Source: Pseudomonas sp. MUP55 (GTDB lineage: Bacteria > Pseudomonadota > Gammaproteobacteria > Pseudomonadales > Pseudomonadaceae). Taken from it: a DNA stretch of 64,000 bases. This document shows positions 36,788 to 48,231 of this stretch, piece by piece. Positions within the stretch are counted from its first letter, which is position 1, and each line of letters opens with the position of its first letter. The translations under genes were made by a program, and so were the position numbers. The stretch spans positions 3,472,001-3,536,000 of the forward strand of contig NZ_CP138214.1 in assembly GCF_034043515.1 (NCBI RefSeq), read 5' to 3'. The notes under the pieces were generated by a model. That model saw only the letters and a list, made by a program, of their open reading frames with translations, did no database searches and was not told where the DNA came from.

Positions 36788-37390
36788 ATGATCCATCACG
36801 TCGTGGGGCTTTTTACCCATCCCGACCAGGAATGGCGGGAAATTCGTGGCGATAAAGAAGAAAGCATCAGCCACATGTACCTCACCCATACCCTCGTTCT
36901 CGCGGCGATCCCCGCCGTTTCTGCGTTTATCGGCACTACCCAGGTGGGCTGGGTCATCGGCAACCGTGCCCCGGTCATGCTGACCCAGGAAAGCGCGCTG
37001 TGGATGACCCTGATGTCGTACGCGGCCATGCTCGGCGGCGTGGCGGTGATGGGCGCGTTCATTCACTGGATGGCCCGCACCTATGACGCCAACCCCAGCA
37101 TGGCGCGCTGCGTGGCTTTTGCTACCTACACGGCGACACCGCTGTTCATCGGCGGCTTGGCGGCGCTTTATCCGCACATGTGGCTGGGCATGGTCGTAGG
37201 TACGGCGGCGATCTGCTACACCGTGTATCTGCTGTACGTTGGGTTGCCGACGTTCATGAGTATTGACCCGGATGAAGGCTTTCTGTTTTCCAGTTCGGTA
37301 CTGGCCGTGGGCCTGGTGGTGCTGGTGGCGATCATGGCGTTTACCGTGATCGTCTGGGGCCTGGGCGTTGGGCCGATCTACACCAGTTAG
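36788..37390 (+). CDS. Yip1-family (DUF1282) membrane protein
   Basis: This 200-residue inner-membrane protein has five predicted helices and the Yip1 outline ([13 protein letters not shown] at the N-terminus, [17 protein letters not shown] in the middle). CAGGAG lies eight bases before the ATG at 36788. Function is unknown in bacteria. A possible weak terminator hairpin (CAAAGCCACC/GGTGGCTTTG, 37406-37430) follows. Confidence 0.88.
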   Translation: MIHHVVGLFTHPDQEWREIRGDKEESISHMYLTHTLVLAAIPAVSAFIGTTQVGWVIGNRAPVMLTQESALWMTLMSYAAMLGGVAVMGAFIHWMARTYDANPSMARCVAFATYTATPLFIGGLAALYPHMWLGMVVGTAAICYTVYLLYVGLPTFMSIDPDEGFLFSSSVLAVGLVVLVAIMAFTVIVWGLGVGPIYTS

Positions 37391-37405
37391 CCCTTTTACC
37401 GCAGG

Positions 37406-37430
37406 CAAAGCCACCGACAAGGTGGCTTTG
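37406..37430 (+). terminator. Possible terminator after the Yip1 gene
   Basis: A ten-pair stem CAAAGCCACC-GACAA-GGTGGCTTTG without a strong T run behind it, so termination may be partial. Confidence 0.45.
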
Positions 37431-37517
37431 TGCGTTATGCATGACCATTCGGCGCCTGACAGATTCGGAAACACCCTGCTTTGCGGCATACTGGGCGTCT
37501 CTGGAGATATGTACAGC

Positions 37518-38012
37518 ATGCCCGAGCAACTCAATACCCGCGTCGAAGATTGTTTCCTGCAAGCCGAATCCTTTTTCAAACGAAGCTTCAAACGCCCCAA
37601 GGTCAGCCTCAAGCTGCGGGGCCAGAAAGCCGGTGTCGCGCATTTGCACGAAAACCTGCTGCGCTTCAACCCTCAGCTTTACCGTGAAAACAGCCAGCAC
37701 TTCCTGAAACAGACCGTGGCCCACGAAGTGGCGCACCTGATCGCCCACCAGCTCTTTGGCGAGCGCATCCAACCCCACGGTGAGGAATGGCAGTTGATCA
37801 TGCGCGGGGTTTACGAACTGCCGCCGGACCGTTGCCATACCTATGAGGTCAAGCGTCGTCAGGTGACCCGTTACATCTACCGCTGCCCGTGCGCCGACAG
37901 CGACTTTCCGTTTTCACCGCAGAGGCATGGGCTGGTGGGCCAGGGGCGGCGGTATGTGTGTCGGCGGTGCCGGCAGACGCTGGTGTTCACTGGGGAGACT
38001 CGGGTGGAGTGA
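37518..38012 (+). CDS. SprT-family zinc metalloprotease-like protein
   Basis: This 164-residue protein has the HExxH zinc motif as HEVAH and a later Cys-rich part (RCPCAD and CRRCRQ), the zinc-ribbon tail of SprT. The ATG at 37518 gives the conserved MPEQLNTRV start; ATG 37509 is too close to GGAG. SprT-like proteins may cleave DNA-protein crosslinks, by analogy with SPRTN, but the bacterial role is unproven. Confidence 0.9.
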   Translation: MPEQLNTRVEDCFLQAESFFKRSFKRPKVSLKLRGQKAGVAHLHENLLRFNPQLYRENSQHFLKQTVAHEVAHLIAHQLFGERIQPHGEEWQLIMRGVYELPPDRCHTYEVKRRQVTRYIYRCPCADSDFPFSPQRHGLVGQGRRYVCRRCRQTLVFTGETRVE

Positions 38013-38020
38013 GGGGCATC

Positions 38021-38086
38021 ATCGGGGGCAAGCCCCCTCCCACATGTTGAATGTATTCACACATCAAAGTGTGGGAGGGGGCTTGA
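38021..38086. repeat. Two type A REPs, tail to tail
   Basis: ATCGGGGGCAAGCCCCCTCC and a second, inverted copy (GTGGGAGGGGGCTTGA) are separated by 24 bases. It lies between the convergent sprT and CoA-transferase genes. Confidence 0.85.
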
Positions 38087-38102
38087 ACTGGCACCAGAAC
38101 AG

Positions 38103-39278
38103 TCACCCAATAACCTTGGCCTGGCGCAACTCCCCTATCCGCTGAGCACTGAACCCCAACTCCGCCAGCACTTCATCACTGTGCGCCCCTACGGCCACAC
38201 CAATATGCCGGGGTGCCGGCAACCCCTCGGAGAACTTCAGCGGGCAGGCCATCTGCGCCTGGGTCGATCCGTCGCCCCTCGGCACCTGGCTGACCAGCGC
38301 CCGCGCCTTCAATTGCGGGTGCTCCAGGGCTTCACTCAGGCTCAACACCGGTTCCACGCACGCATCCACCTCAGCGAACAAGGTGCACAGTTCATCAAAG
38401 CTGCGCTTTTCGAATTCCACCTGCAGCGCCCGCTTGAGCGCCGGTTGCTGCTCAGGCTTCACGCTGTGCGCCGCGAGCTCCGGGCGCCCCAGGGTTTCGC
38501 ACAATTGCTGCATGAATGCCGGCTCCAGGCTACCCACCGACATCCAGCGCCCCTCCCGCGTGCGGTAATAGTCGTAGAAACTGCCGCCATTGAGAAAATG
38601 GTTTTCCCGCTCCGGCTCCACCCCGCAGGCCAGGTAACCGGCGCCGGCCATGGCGTTCAGGCTGAACGAGCAGTCGGTCATGCTCACGTCCAGGTACTGG
38701 CCGACGCCGCTGTGCTGGCGCGCGATAACCGCCGCGAGCAAGCCCACCACCGCATGCAGAGACCCACCACCCAGGTCCGCCAGTTGCACGCCCAGCGGCA
38801 ACGGGCCACTGTCGCGCCGCCCGGTATGACTGGCCACGCCAGCCACGGCCAGGTAGTTGATATCGTGGCCGGCGCGATCCCGGTAAGGGCCGGTCTGGCC
38901 GTAGCCGGTGATCGACACGTAGATCAGCCTGGGGTTGATCGCTTTCAATGCCCCGTAGCCCAGGCCCAGGCGCTCCATCACGCCGGGGCGGAATTGTTCG
39001 ATGAGGATATCGGCGCCCTTGACCAGCTCAAGCACGATCTGCAGCGCCTCGGCCTGCTTGAGGTCCAGCGCCAGGCTGCGCTTGTTGCGATTGAGGTAGG
39101 CATGGCTTGCCGACGTGCCGCCATCATGGGGCGGCAGCACACGCAGCAAGTCCGGGCGCGTCGGCGACTCGATGCGCAGCACCTCGGCGCCCATGTCCGC
39201 CAACATCAGCGAGGCAAACGGGCCGGGCAACAGGGTGGAAAAATCCAGCACTTTGAGGGACGCCAAGGGACCTGTCAT
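38103..39278 (-). CDS. CaiB/BaiF-family CoA transferase
   Basis: This 391-residue enzyme is of the family III CoA-transferase/alpha-methylacyl-CoA racemase type. Marks: VLDFSTLLPGPFASLMLADMGAEVLRIE at the N-terminus, NRNKRSLALDLK, and the conserved AGHDINYLAVAG segment. The active-site Asp is expected in SMTDCSF or AGHD; I cannot choose between transferase and racemase. GGAG stands six bases before the ATG at 39278. It is alone between a REP pair and the tus operon, transcribed divergently from tusD. Confidence 0.9.
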   Translation of the reverse strand: MTGPLASLKVLDFSTLLPGPFASLMLADMGAEVLRIESPTRPDLLRVLPPHDGGTSASHAYLNRNKRSLALDLKQAEALQIVLELVKGADILIEQFRPGVMERLGLGYGALKAINPRLIYVSITGYGQTGPYRDRAGHDINYLAVAGVASHTGRRDSGPLPLGVQLADLGGGSLHAVVGLLAAVIARQHSGVGQYLDVSMTDCSFSLNAMAGAGYLACGVEPERENHFLNGGSFYDYYRTREGRWMSVGSLEPAFMQQLCETLGRPELAAHSVKPEQQPALKRALQVEFEKRSFDELCTLFAEVDACVEPVLSLSEALEHPQLKARALVSQVPRGDGSTQAQMACPLKFSEGLPAPRHIGVAVGAHSDEVLAELGFSAQRIGELRQAKVIG

Positions 39279-39436
39279 ACACACTCCGTTTGCGATTCGA
39301 CTGGCCACAGCGTAGTCAGCCTGCGGCACTGACGGCAATCGTCAGAACGATCAACCGCAGTGACCGTTTTGATCACGGCGGGCTTTTTCGTCGCGGCGGC
39401 TTTATCATTGGCCCACGTTTGTTGGCAGAGTCTTTC

Positions 39437-39829
39437 ATGAAATTCGCGATTGCAGTGTTTAGCGCCGCCCACGCGCCCTCCTCGCGCCGCGCCCTGTTGT
39501 TCGCCCAGGCGGCCCTGGCCGGCGGGCATGAGATTGTGCGGCTGTTTTTTTATCAGGATGGCGTATACAGCGCGTCCAATAACATCGTCGCGCCCCAGGA
39601 TGAGCAAGACATCGCCTGCCAATGGCGCGAGTTCGTCAGCGCCCACCAGCTCGACGGCGTGGTGTGCATCGCCGCTGCCCTGCGCCGTGGGGTGCTCAAC
39701 GCCGAGGAAGCCACGCGCTATCAACGCAGCGCGGTAAATCTGGATGCGCCCTGGGCGCTGTCGGGCCTGGGGCAATTGCATGACGCCATCCAGGACGCCG
39801 ACCGCCTGATCTGTTTTGGAGGCTCGTAA
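39437..39829 (+). CDS. tusD: Sulfurtransferase TusD (DsrE family)
   Basis: This 130-residue protein has the DsrE fold and the relay Cys in VVCIAAALRRG, with the classic FAIAVFSAA start and FFYQDGVY motif. TusD in the TusBCD complex passes sulfur from TusA to TusE for 2-thiouridine in tRNA. The start at 39437 is the conserved one. First gene of a tusDCBE-ybiB operon. Confidence 0.94.
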   Translation: MKFAIAVFSAAHAPSSRRALLFAQAALAGGHEIVRLFFYQDGVYSASNNIVAPQDEQDIACQWREFVSAHQLDGVVCIAAALRRGVLNAEEATRYQRSAVNLDAPWALSGLGQLHDAIQDADRLICFGGS

Positions 39830-39830
39830 G

Positions 39831-40181
39831 ATGGCCAAATCATTGTTGGTGATCAGCCGCCAGGCGCTGTGGTCCGGGCCAAGTGCACGGGAAGCGCTGG
39901 ACATCGTGCTGGCCGGCGGCGCGTTCGATCTACCTGTCGGCCTGCTGTTTCTCGATGACGGTGTGTTCCAACTGGCGCCGCAGCAGGACGCAAAGGCCGT
40001 GCAGCAAAAGGATTTGAGCGCCAATCTGCAAGCCCTGGGCCTGTTCGGCATTGATGAGGTGTTCGCCTGCCGCCACAGCCTGGCCGAGCGCGGGCTGGCT
40101 TCGCCGGCAAGCGCCCAGGCGCTGGACAGCGCAGATATCTGCAAACTGATTGATCGTTACGACCAGGTGATGACCCTCTGA
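39831..40181 (+). CDS. tusC: Sulfur relay protein TusC
   Basis: This 116-residue DsrF-type protein (SLLVISRQALWSGPSAREALD, LLFLDDGVFQL) forms the TusBCD hexamer with its neighbours; it has no catalytic Cys in the TusD position, as expected. One base separates it from tusD and it shares a base with tusB. Confidence 0.93.
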   Translation: MAKSLLVISRQALWSGPSAREALDIVLAGGAFDLPVGLLFLDDGVFQLAPQQDAKAVQQKDLSANLQALGLFGIDEVFACRHSLAERGLASPASAQALDSADICKLIDRYDQVMTL

Positions 40182-40459
40182 TGGCGACCTTACATGTAGT
40201 CTCTCACTCCCCGTTCACCGATAGCCGCCTGGACAGCTGCCTGCGTGTCTGTGGCAGCGCGGACGCCATCCTGCTGTGCGGCGACGGCGCCTACGGCCTG
40301 CACAACCCGGCCCTGCCCACCAAGGGCATAAAGGTGTTCGTCCTGGCTGAAGACCTGCAGGCGCGCAACTTGCCTCTGCCGGACTGGGCCGACAGCGTGG
40401 ATTATCCCGGTTTTGTGCAGCTGTCCATCGACTACGACAAGGTCAACAGCTGGCTATGA
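40181..40459 (+). CDS. tusB: Sulfur relay protein TusB
   Basis: This 92-residue DsrH-type protein (LHVVSHSPF, DAILLCGDGAYG) completes TusBCD. Its ATG overlaps the tusC stop and its own stop overlaps tusE by four bases, so the whole operon is translationally coupled. Confidence 0.93.
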   Translation: MATLHVVSHSPFTDSRLDSCLRVCGSADAILLCGDGAYGLHNPALPTKGIKVFVLAEDLQARNLPLPDWADSVDYPGFVQLSIDYDKVNSWL

Positions 40460-40791
40460 ACACCCTGACCGTCGGCACGCGTACCCTGGAACTGGACAAG
40501 GACGGCTACCTCGTCGACCTCAACGCCTGGTCCGCCGAAGTGGCCACTGCCCTGGCGGCCGCCGAATCGCTGGAGTTGACCCCGGACCACTGGGAAATCC
40601 TCGAACTGCTGCGCGGCTTTTACGCTGAGTACCAGCTGTCCCCCGCCACGCGCCCGCTGATCAAGTACACCGCCTTGAAGCTCGGGGCGCAAAAGGGCAA
40701 CAGCCTGCACCTCAACAAACTGTTCAACGGCACTCCCGCCAAACTCGCCGCCAAGCTGGCGGGCCTGCCCAGGCCGACGAATTGCTTATGA
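40456..40791 (+). CDS. tusE: Sulfur relay protein TusE
   Basis: This 111-residue protein is a DsrC homologue with the C-terminal flexible arm ending in GLPRPTNCL, whose penultimate Cys carries the persulfide, and the conserved LTPDHWEILELLRGFY helix. TusE hands sulfur to MnmA; mnmA itself lies at 61.2 kb in this same window. Confidence 0.94.
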   Translation: MNTLTVGTRTLELDKDGYLVDLNAWSAEVATALAAAESLELTPDHWEILELLRGFYAEYQLSPATRPLIKYTALKLGAQKGNSLHLNKLFNGTPAKLAAKLAGLPRPTNCL

Positions 40792-41789
40792 CCGACTTTG
40801 CCCCCCTGACCCTCTCCACGCCCGAAGAACATCCGTTTGCGCCCTTCGTGCGCATCCTCGGCAAAGGCAAGCGCGGCGCACGCAACCTCACCCGTGAGGA
40901 AGCGCGCGAAGCCATGGGCATGCTGCTCGACGAAAAAGTCGAAGATACCCAGCTGGGCGCCTTCCTCATGCTGCTGCGCCACAAGGAAGAAAGCCCGGAA
41001 GAGCTCGCCGGCTTCACTGAAGCGGTGCGTGAACGCTTGCATGCGCCAGCCCTGAATGTGGACATCGACTGGCCGACCTACGCCGGCAAAAAGCGCCACT
41101 TGCCGTGGTTCCTGCTGGCGGCCAAATGCCTGGCGCACAATGGCGTGCGCATCCTCATGCACGGCGGCGGCGCGCATACTGCAGGCCGTTTGTACACCGA
41201 GCAGTTGCTGGAGCATTTGCAGATACCGCTGTGCCGCAATTGGCAGCAGGTCGAGGCGGCGTATGAACACGGCAACCTGGCGTTTATCCCGCTGGGCGAT
41301 TGGGCGCCGCAGTTGCAGCGCATGATCGACCTGCGCAACACCCTGGGCCTGCGCTCGCCGATCCACTCCCTGGCACGTTTGCTCAACCCGCTGAATGCCC
41401 GTTGCGGCCTGCAAAGCATTTTCCACCCCGGCTACCAAGGCGTACACCGCGACGCCAGTGGCCTGCTGGGCGACAACGTGATTGTGGTCAAGGGCGATGG
41501 CGGCGAGATCGAAATCAACCCTGATACCCTCAGCCACTTGTATGGCACCACTGGCGGCCAGAGCTGGGACGAAGAATGGCCCGCCCTCTCCGCCCAGCGC
41601 CACGTCAAACCCGCGAGCCTGGAGCCTGAGCATCTCAAGGCCGTGTGGCGTGGCGATGTCGAGGACAGCTACCCGCAACTGGCCCTGATCGCGACCATGG
41701 CCCTGGCCTTGCGCGGCCTCGGACGCACGCGCGAGCAGGCATTCGAACTGGCCCAACAGTACTGGGATGCACGGGACAGATCGATTTAA
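40788..41789 (+). CDS. ybiB: YbiB-type glycosyltransferase-like (TrpD2) protein
   Basis: This 333-residue protein has the anthranilate phosphoribosyltransferase-like fold (helical N-terminal domain with LTREEAREAMGMLL, then VRILMHGGGAHTAG and VVKGDGGEIEINP). TrpD2/YbiB proteins are reported to bind nucleic acid rather than make tryptophan. The ATG at 40788 overlaps the tusE stop; the longer TTG start is less likely. Co-transcribed with tus genes. Confidence 0.87.
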   Translation: MTDFAPLTLSTPEEHPFAPFVRILGKGKRGARNLTREEAREAMGMLLDEKVEDTQLGAFLMLLRHKEESPEELAGFTEAVRERLHAPALNVDIDWPTYAGKKRHLPWFLLAAKCLAHNGVRILMHGGGAHTAGRLYTEQLLEHLQIPLCRNWQQVEAAYEHGNLAFIPLGDWAPQLQRMIDLRNTLGLRSPIHSLARLLNPLNARCGLQSIFHPGYQGVHRDASGLLGDNVIVVKGDGGEIEINPDTLSHLYGTTGGQSWDEEWPALSAQRHVKPASLEPEHLKAVWRGDVEDSYPQLALIATMALALRGLGRTREQAFELAQQYWDARDRSI

Positions 41790-41877
41790 TCGATCATTCA
41801 CCTCCGGTCTTTGCGCTTTTAGTTCGAACTCATCCCTTTAGACTGGGCTCCAACGCTTATTAGCCAAGGAGCCAGTC

Positions 41878-42873
41878 ATGGGTTTGCTGATCGAAGGACA
41901 TTGGAAAGACCAGTGGTACGAAAGTAGCGCGGACGGCGCTTTCCAGCGTGAACAGGCGCAACGCCGTCACTGGGTGACCGCCGATGGCCAACCCGGTCCG
42001 AGTGGCGAAGGCGGCTTCAAGGCCGAGGCTGGCCGCTACCACCTCTACGTGTCCCTCGCCTGCCCCTGGGCCCACCGCACCTTGATCCTGCGCAAGCTCA
42101 AGGGCCTGGAAGACCTGATTGACGTCTCCGTGGTCAGTTGGCTGATGCTGGAAAACGGCTGGACCTTCGACAAGGCCCACGGCTCCAGCGGCGACGCGCT
42201 GGACGGTTTCGACTTCATGCACCAGCGCTATACCGCCGACACCGCTGACTACACCGGTCGCGTCACGGTGCCGGTGCTATGGGACAAACAGCTCAAACGC
42301 ATCGTCAGCAATGAATCGGCGGAGATCATCCGCATGTTCAACAGCGCGTTCAACGGGTTGACCGGCAACACCCTGGACTTCTACCCGCAAGCCCTGCGCC
42401 CGACCATCGACGCGCTGAACGAACGCATCTACCCGGCCGTGAACAATGGCGTGTACCGCGCAGGCTTCGCCACTTCGCAGCAGGCGTATGAAGCTGCGTT
42501 CGATGACGTGTTTGCCGAGTTGGACCATTTGGAGCTGCACCTGGGCGAGCATCGCTACCTGGCGGGCGAGTACCTGACCGAGGCGGATGTACGGCTGTTC
42601 ACTACGCTGATTCGTTTTGATGCGGTGTATTACAGCCACTTCAAATGCAACCTGCGACGGATAGCCGATTATCCGAACCTGTCGAATTGGCTGCGGGAAA
42701 TGTATCAGTGGCCGGGGGTGGCGCAGACGGTGGATTTTGAGCACATCAAGGGGCATTACTATGCCAGCCATCGCACGATCAACCCGACGGGGATTGTGCC
42801 GAAGGGGCCGTTGCAGCGCTTTGATACCGGGCATGACCGTCAGCGTTTGAGTGGCAAGGGCGTCTGGAGCTGA
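41878..42873 (+). CDS. yqjG: Glutathionyl-hydroquinone reductase (YqjG/Xi-class GST)
   Basis: This 331-residue enzyme has the Xi-class glutathione transferase site CPWAHRT with the reactive Cys, and the long C-terminal helical domain (YLAGEYLTEADVRLFTTLIRFD). It reduces glutathionyl-hydroquinones. AAGGAG lies before the ATG. It is separate from the tus operon by about 90 bases. Confidence 0.93.
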   Translation: MGLLIEGHWKDQWYESSADGAFQREQAQRRHWVTADGQPGPSGEGGFKAEAGRYHLYVSLACPWAHRTLILRKLKGLEDLIDVSVVSWLMLENGWTFDKAHGSSGDALDGFDFMHQRYTADTADYTGRVTVPVLWDKQLKRIVSNESAEIIRMFNSAFNGLTGNTLDFYPQALRPTIDALNERIYPAVNNGVYRAGFATSQQAYEAAFDDVFAELDHLELHLGEHRYLAGEYLTEADVRLFTTLIRFDAVYYSHFKCNLRRIADYPNLSNWLREMYQWPGVAQTVDFEHIKGHYYASHRTINPTGIVPKGPLQRFDTGHDRQRLSGKGVWS

Positions 42874-42901
42874 TTCAAGGGATGTGGTGGGTTTGAAGGA
42901 C

Positions 42902-42962
42902 TCATCGGGGGCAAGCCCCCTCCCACATTGGAATGCATTCCAGATGTGGGAGGGGGCTTGAG
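42902..42962. repeat. Two type A REPs, tail to tail
   Basis: ATCGGGGGCAAGCCCCCTCC and an inverted copy ending AGGGGGCTTGAGCTGATGCC, separated by about 16 bases. The second copy continues into the flank of the type B REPIN at 42996. Confidence 0.85.
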
Positions 42963-42995
42963 CTGATGCCAGTCAGTCAAGGCAACCGAGTACCC

Positions 42996-43087
42996 GTGGC
43001 CAGGGAGCTTGCTCCCGCTGGGCCGCGAAGCGGCCCCAAGCAATGGGCCTGCTGCGCAGTCCAGCGGGAGCAAGCTCCCTCGCCACA
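42996..43087. repeat. REPIN, type B, within type A sequence
   Basis: GTGGCCAGGGAGCTTGCTCC and GGGAGCAAGCTCCCTCGCCA arms enclose a GC-rich middle. Outside them lie inverted flanks, TGATGCCAGTCAGTCAAG on the left and CTTGACTGCCTGGCATCA on the right, followed by a degraded type A core at about 43113-43124. Confidence 0.85.
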
Positions 43088-43137
43088 GGGTACTTCTTGA
43101 CTGCCTGGCATCAGGGCTTGCCCCGATGCTTGTGTTC

Positions 43138-44532
43138 TCAGACCTGGGACTGAGCGCCTTCGAACCACTTGAGCTTTTCGCGCAACACCACCACCTCACC
43201 CACAATCACCAGCGTCGGCGCATGCACTTCATGCTCGGCCACCATGCGCGGCAGGTCCGCCAGGGTGCCGGTGAACACGCGCTGGTTGGAGGTGGTGCCC
43301 TGCTGAATCAACGCCGCCGGCGTGTCCGCCGAGCGTCCGTGCTTGATCAGCTGTTCGCAGATGATCGGCAAGCCAATCAGGCCCATGTAGAACACCAGGG
43401 TCTGCGACGGTCCCACCAGGTCCTGCCAGGGCAAGTCCGATGTGCCGTTCTTCAAGTGCCCCGTGATGAAGCGCACCGACTGCGCATAGTCGCGGTGCGT
43501 CAGCGGAATGCCCGCGTACGCCGCGCAACCACTGGCCGCCGTGATGCCCGGCACCACCTGGAACGGAATGCCATGGGCCGCCAATTCTTCGATTTCTTCG
43601 CCGCCACGCCCAAAAATGAACGGGTCGCCGCCCTTGAGGCGCAGCACGCGCTTGCCCTGCTTGGCCAGGTCCACCAGTTGCTGGTTGATCTGGTCCTGGG
43701 GCACGGCGTGCTCGGCGCGTCGCTTGCCGACATACACCCGCTCGGCATCGCGACGGCACAGGTCCAGAATCGCCGGAGCCACCAAACGGTCGTACAGCAC
43801 CACGTCGGCCTGCTGCATCAGGCGCAAGGCGCGGAAGGTCAGCAGGTCAGGATCGCCTGGGCCTGCGCCCACCAGGTACACCTCACCCGGTGCGTAAGGC
43901 GGAGCACCATTGACCTTTTCGATCAACAGGCGCTCGGCCTCATCGCCCTGCCCGGCCAGTTGGCGGTCGGCAATCGGGCCCTGGAAGACTTCTTCCCAGA
44001 ATGCCCGACGCTGCTGGACGTCCGGGTACAAGCCTTTAACCTGGGCACGAAAACGCGCCGCCAACCCGGCCAACTGGCCATAGGTGGACGGAATCCAGGT
44101 TTCCAGCTTGGCCCGGATCAAGCGCGCCAGCACCGGCGCATCGCCGCCACTGGACACCGCGATCACCAGCGGCGAACGGTCGACGATCGCCGGGAAGATC
44201 ACGCTGCACAAGGCCGGCGCATCCACCACATTGACCGGCACACAGCGACGCTTGGCATCACTGGACACTTGCGCGTTCAGTGGCTCATCGTCGGTTGCCG
44301 CGATGATCAGCACGCAACCGTCGAGGTCCGCCTCCTGATAACCGCGCAACGTCAGTTCCCCGCCACTGCCCAGCACCAGTTCACGCAACTGGTCTTCGAT
44401 CTGGGGAGCAACCACCCGCAGCAACGCACCGGCATCGGCCAGCAGGCGGGATTTGCGCAAGGCAATCTCCCCGCCGCCGACGACCAACACACGACTGCCG
44501 CGCAGGTTATGAAACAGCGGCAGAAACTCCAT
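43138..44532 (-). CDS. cysG: Siroheme synthase
   Basis: This 464-residue trifunctional enzyme makes siroheme from uroporphyrinogen III. The N-terminal half is the precorrin-2 dehydrogenase/ferrochelatase ([13 protein letters not shown]). The C-terminal half is the SAM-dependent methyltransferase ([32 protein letters not shown]). The start follows serS immediately, sharing its end region, so it is the last gene of the ftsK-to-cysG run. Siroheme is needed by sulfite and nitrite reductases. Confidence 0.96.
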   Translation of the reverse strand: MEFLPLFHNLRGSRVLVVGGGEIALRKSRLLADAGALLRVVAPQIEDQLRELVLGSGGELTLRGYQEADLDGCVLIIAATDDEPLNAQVSSDAKRRCVPVNVVDAPALCSVIFPAIVDRSPLVIAVSSGGDAPVLARLIRAKLETWIPSTYGQLAGLAARFRAQVKGLYPDVQQRRAFWEEVFQGPIADRQLAGQGDEAERLLIEKVNGAPPYAPGEVYLVGAGPGDPDLLTFRALRLMQQADVVLYDRLVAPAILDLCRRDAERVYVGKRRAEHAVPQDQINQQLVDLAKQGKRVLRLKGGDPFIFGRGGEEIEELAAHGIPFQVVPGITAASGCAAYAGIPLTHRDYAQSVRFITGHLKNGTSDLPWQDLVGPSQTLVFYMGLIGLPIICEQLIKHGRSADTPAALIQQGTTSNQRVFTGTLADLPRMVAEHEVHAPTLVIVGEVVVLREKLKWFEGAQSQV

Positions 44533-46203
<1,671 letters not shown>

Positions 46204-46204
<1 letters not shown>

Positions 46205-47526
46205 TACTTTCTCCGCTGCCTTGGGCTGAGCCGGTCCAGTTGGGCCAGATGGTTGAGCTTTTCGCCGATCTTCAGCTCCAGGCCGCGGGGCACGGGCTGA
46301 TACAGCGCCAGCGGCTCCAGCTCATCGGGAAAGTAATCTTCGCCGGCCGCATAAGCGTCCGGCTCATCATGGGCATAGCGGTATTCATCACCGTAACCCA
46401 GCTGTTTCATCAACTTGGTCGGCGCGTTGCGCAAGTGCATCGGCACTTCGAGGGAACCGTGTTCGGCCGCCGCGCGCAGCGCCGACTTGAAGCCCATGTA
46501 CACCGCGTTGCTTTTGGGCGCGCAGGCCAGGTAGGTAATGGCCTGGGCCACCGCCAGCTCGCCTTCCGGGCTGCCGAGGCGCTCCTGCACGTCCCAGGCC
46601 GCCAGGCACAGGCTCAAGGCGCGCGGGTCGGCATTGCCGATGTCTTCGCTGGCCATGCGCACCACCCGACGCGCCAGGTACAACGGGTCGCAACCGCCGT
46701 CGATCATGCGCGCAAACCAGTACAGCGCGCCGTCCGGGTTGGAGCCACGGACGGATTTGTGCAGCGCCGAAATCTGGTCGTAGAACGCTTCGCCGCCCTT
46801 ATCGAAACGCCGGCGCGTATCCCCCAAAAGGCTTTGCAGCAGGTCGACGCCGATTTCGCCGCCATCTTCGGCCAGGTCCGAGGCGTTCTCCAGCAGGTTG
46901 AGAAACCGCCGGCCGTCGCCATCGGCAGCGGTGAGCAGGATCTTGAAGCCTTCCTCGCTCACGCTTAACTGGCGCTTACCCAGCCCTTTGTCTTCGCTCA
47001 AGGCGCGCTGCAACAGCTTCTGCATCGCCGCTTCGTCGAGGCTCTTGAGCACGTACACGCGAGCCCGCGAGAGCAGCGCGTTATTCAATTCGAACGAAGG
47101 GTTTTCGGTGGTGGCGCCGATAAAGATCAAGGTGCCGTCTTCGACGTACGGCAGGAACGCGTCCTGCTGCGACTTGTTGAAGCGATGCACTTCGTCGACA
47201 AACAGGATGGTGCGCTTGCCGTACTGCCCGGCCTGCTGCTTGGCGACTTCCACCGCCTGACGGATCTCCTTGACCCCGGCCAGTACCGCGGACACCGTTT
47301 CGAAGTGCGCATCCGAGACCTTTGCCAGCAGCCGCGCCAGCGTGGTTTTACCCACTCCCGGCGGCCCCCAGAAAATCATCGAGTGCAGCGCACCCTGCTC
47401 CAGGGCTTCGCGCAAGGGCTTGCCGCGAGCGAGCAGGTGTTCCTGACCGACGTACTCATCCAGGTTGGTCGAGCGCAGGCGCGCGGCCAGTGGCTGGGCA
47501 ATCGGGTCACTTCGAAACAGGTCCAT
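46204..47526 (-). CDS. rarA: Replication-associated recombination protein A
   Basis: This 440-residue AAA+ ATPase has the Walker [13 protein letters not shown], Walker [16 protein letters not shown], sensor [11 protein letters not shown] and the C-terminal tetramer domain. RarA/MgsA acts at stalled replication forks with SSB and RecA. It follows lolA by 27 bases and overlaps crcB. Confidence 0.96.
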
Positions 47527-47553
47527 GGGCAGCGTTTGAAACCTCTGGGAAAT

Positions 47554-48177
47554 TTATTCCTGGATCACGTCGGCACCCTTGGGGATGTCGAACTTGAACT
47601 TGGACGCGGGCACCGGCTGGTTGGCCTTGACCCCGGAAAACAGGATATCGGTGCGCTGGCCGACGCTGTCGATCAAACGCATGTTGTTGATCACGCCGTT
47701 GCCAAATGACAGTTGCAGGCTGTCGAACAGCGTGTCCTTGGACTTGGGCTTGAGGGTGAATTCGATCACGTTGCTGGTTTGCTTGGAGGTGATGTCGAAG
47801 CTGTCGTTGATCTTCGACACATCCCCCGACAGCAGCAGCGCCGGTGTCTGGTTCAGACGTGGGTCGAGCTTCTTGATGGTCGCCTGTTCCAGGTCCGGGT
47901 CCCACAGGGTGACTTTCTGGCCGTCGGAAACGATGGTCTGCTCGGCCTTGCCTTCGGTGTGCCAGTAGAACAGGCCAGGACGCTGCACGGCCATTTCGCC
48001 CGCGGTTTCCTGCAACTGGGTGCCACCGGCGTCCAGGGTCAGCTGGGAAAAGCGCGCCGTCAGGGTCTGGGATTTGTCCAACAGGTTCTTCAGGCTGGCC
48101 ACGGAAGCCGGGTCAGCGTGGGCCGAAACGGCGGTCAGGGCCAGTGCCGGCAACAACAGCATGCGGATAATGCGCAT
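47554..48177 (-). CDS. lolA: Outer-membrane lipoprotein carrier protein
   Basis: This 207-residue periplasmic protein begins with a signal peptide cleaved after VSAHA and has the LolA beta-sandwich ([36 protein letters not shown]). It ferries lipoproteins from LolCDE to LolB. I choose the ATG at 48177 over 48189, because GAGGA lies six bases before it. The C-terminus is complete. Confidence 0.95.
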   Translation of the reverse strand: MRIIRMLLLPALALTAVSAHADPASVASLKNLLDKSQTLTARFSQLTLDAGGTQLQETAGEMAVQRPGLFYWHTEGKAEQTIVSDGQKVTLWDPDLEQATIKKLDPRLNQTPALLLSGDVSKINDSFDITSKQTSNVIEFTLKPKSKDTLFDSLQLSFGNGVINNMRLIDSVGQRTDILFSGVKANQPVPASKFKFDIPKGADVIQE

Positions 48178-48231
48178 GGGAGTCCTCATTGAATGGTCAA
48201 GGCACGCCGCGTGCTGCCACGCGGCGCGGGA

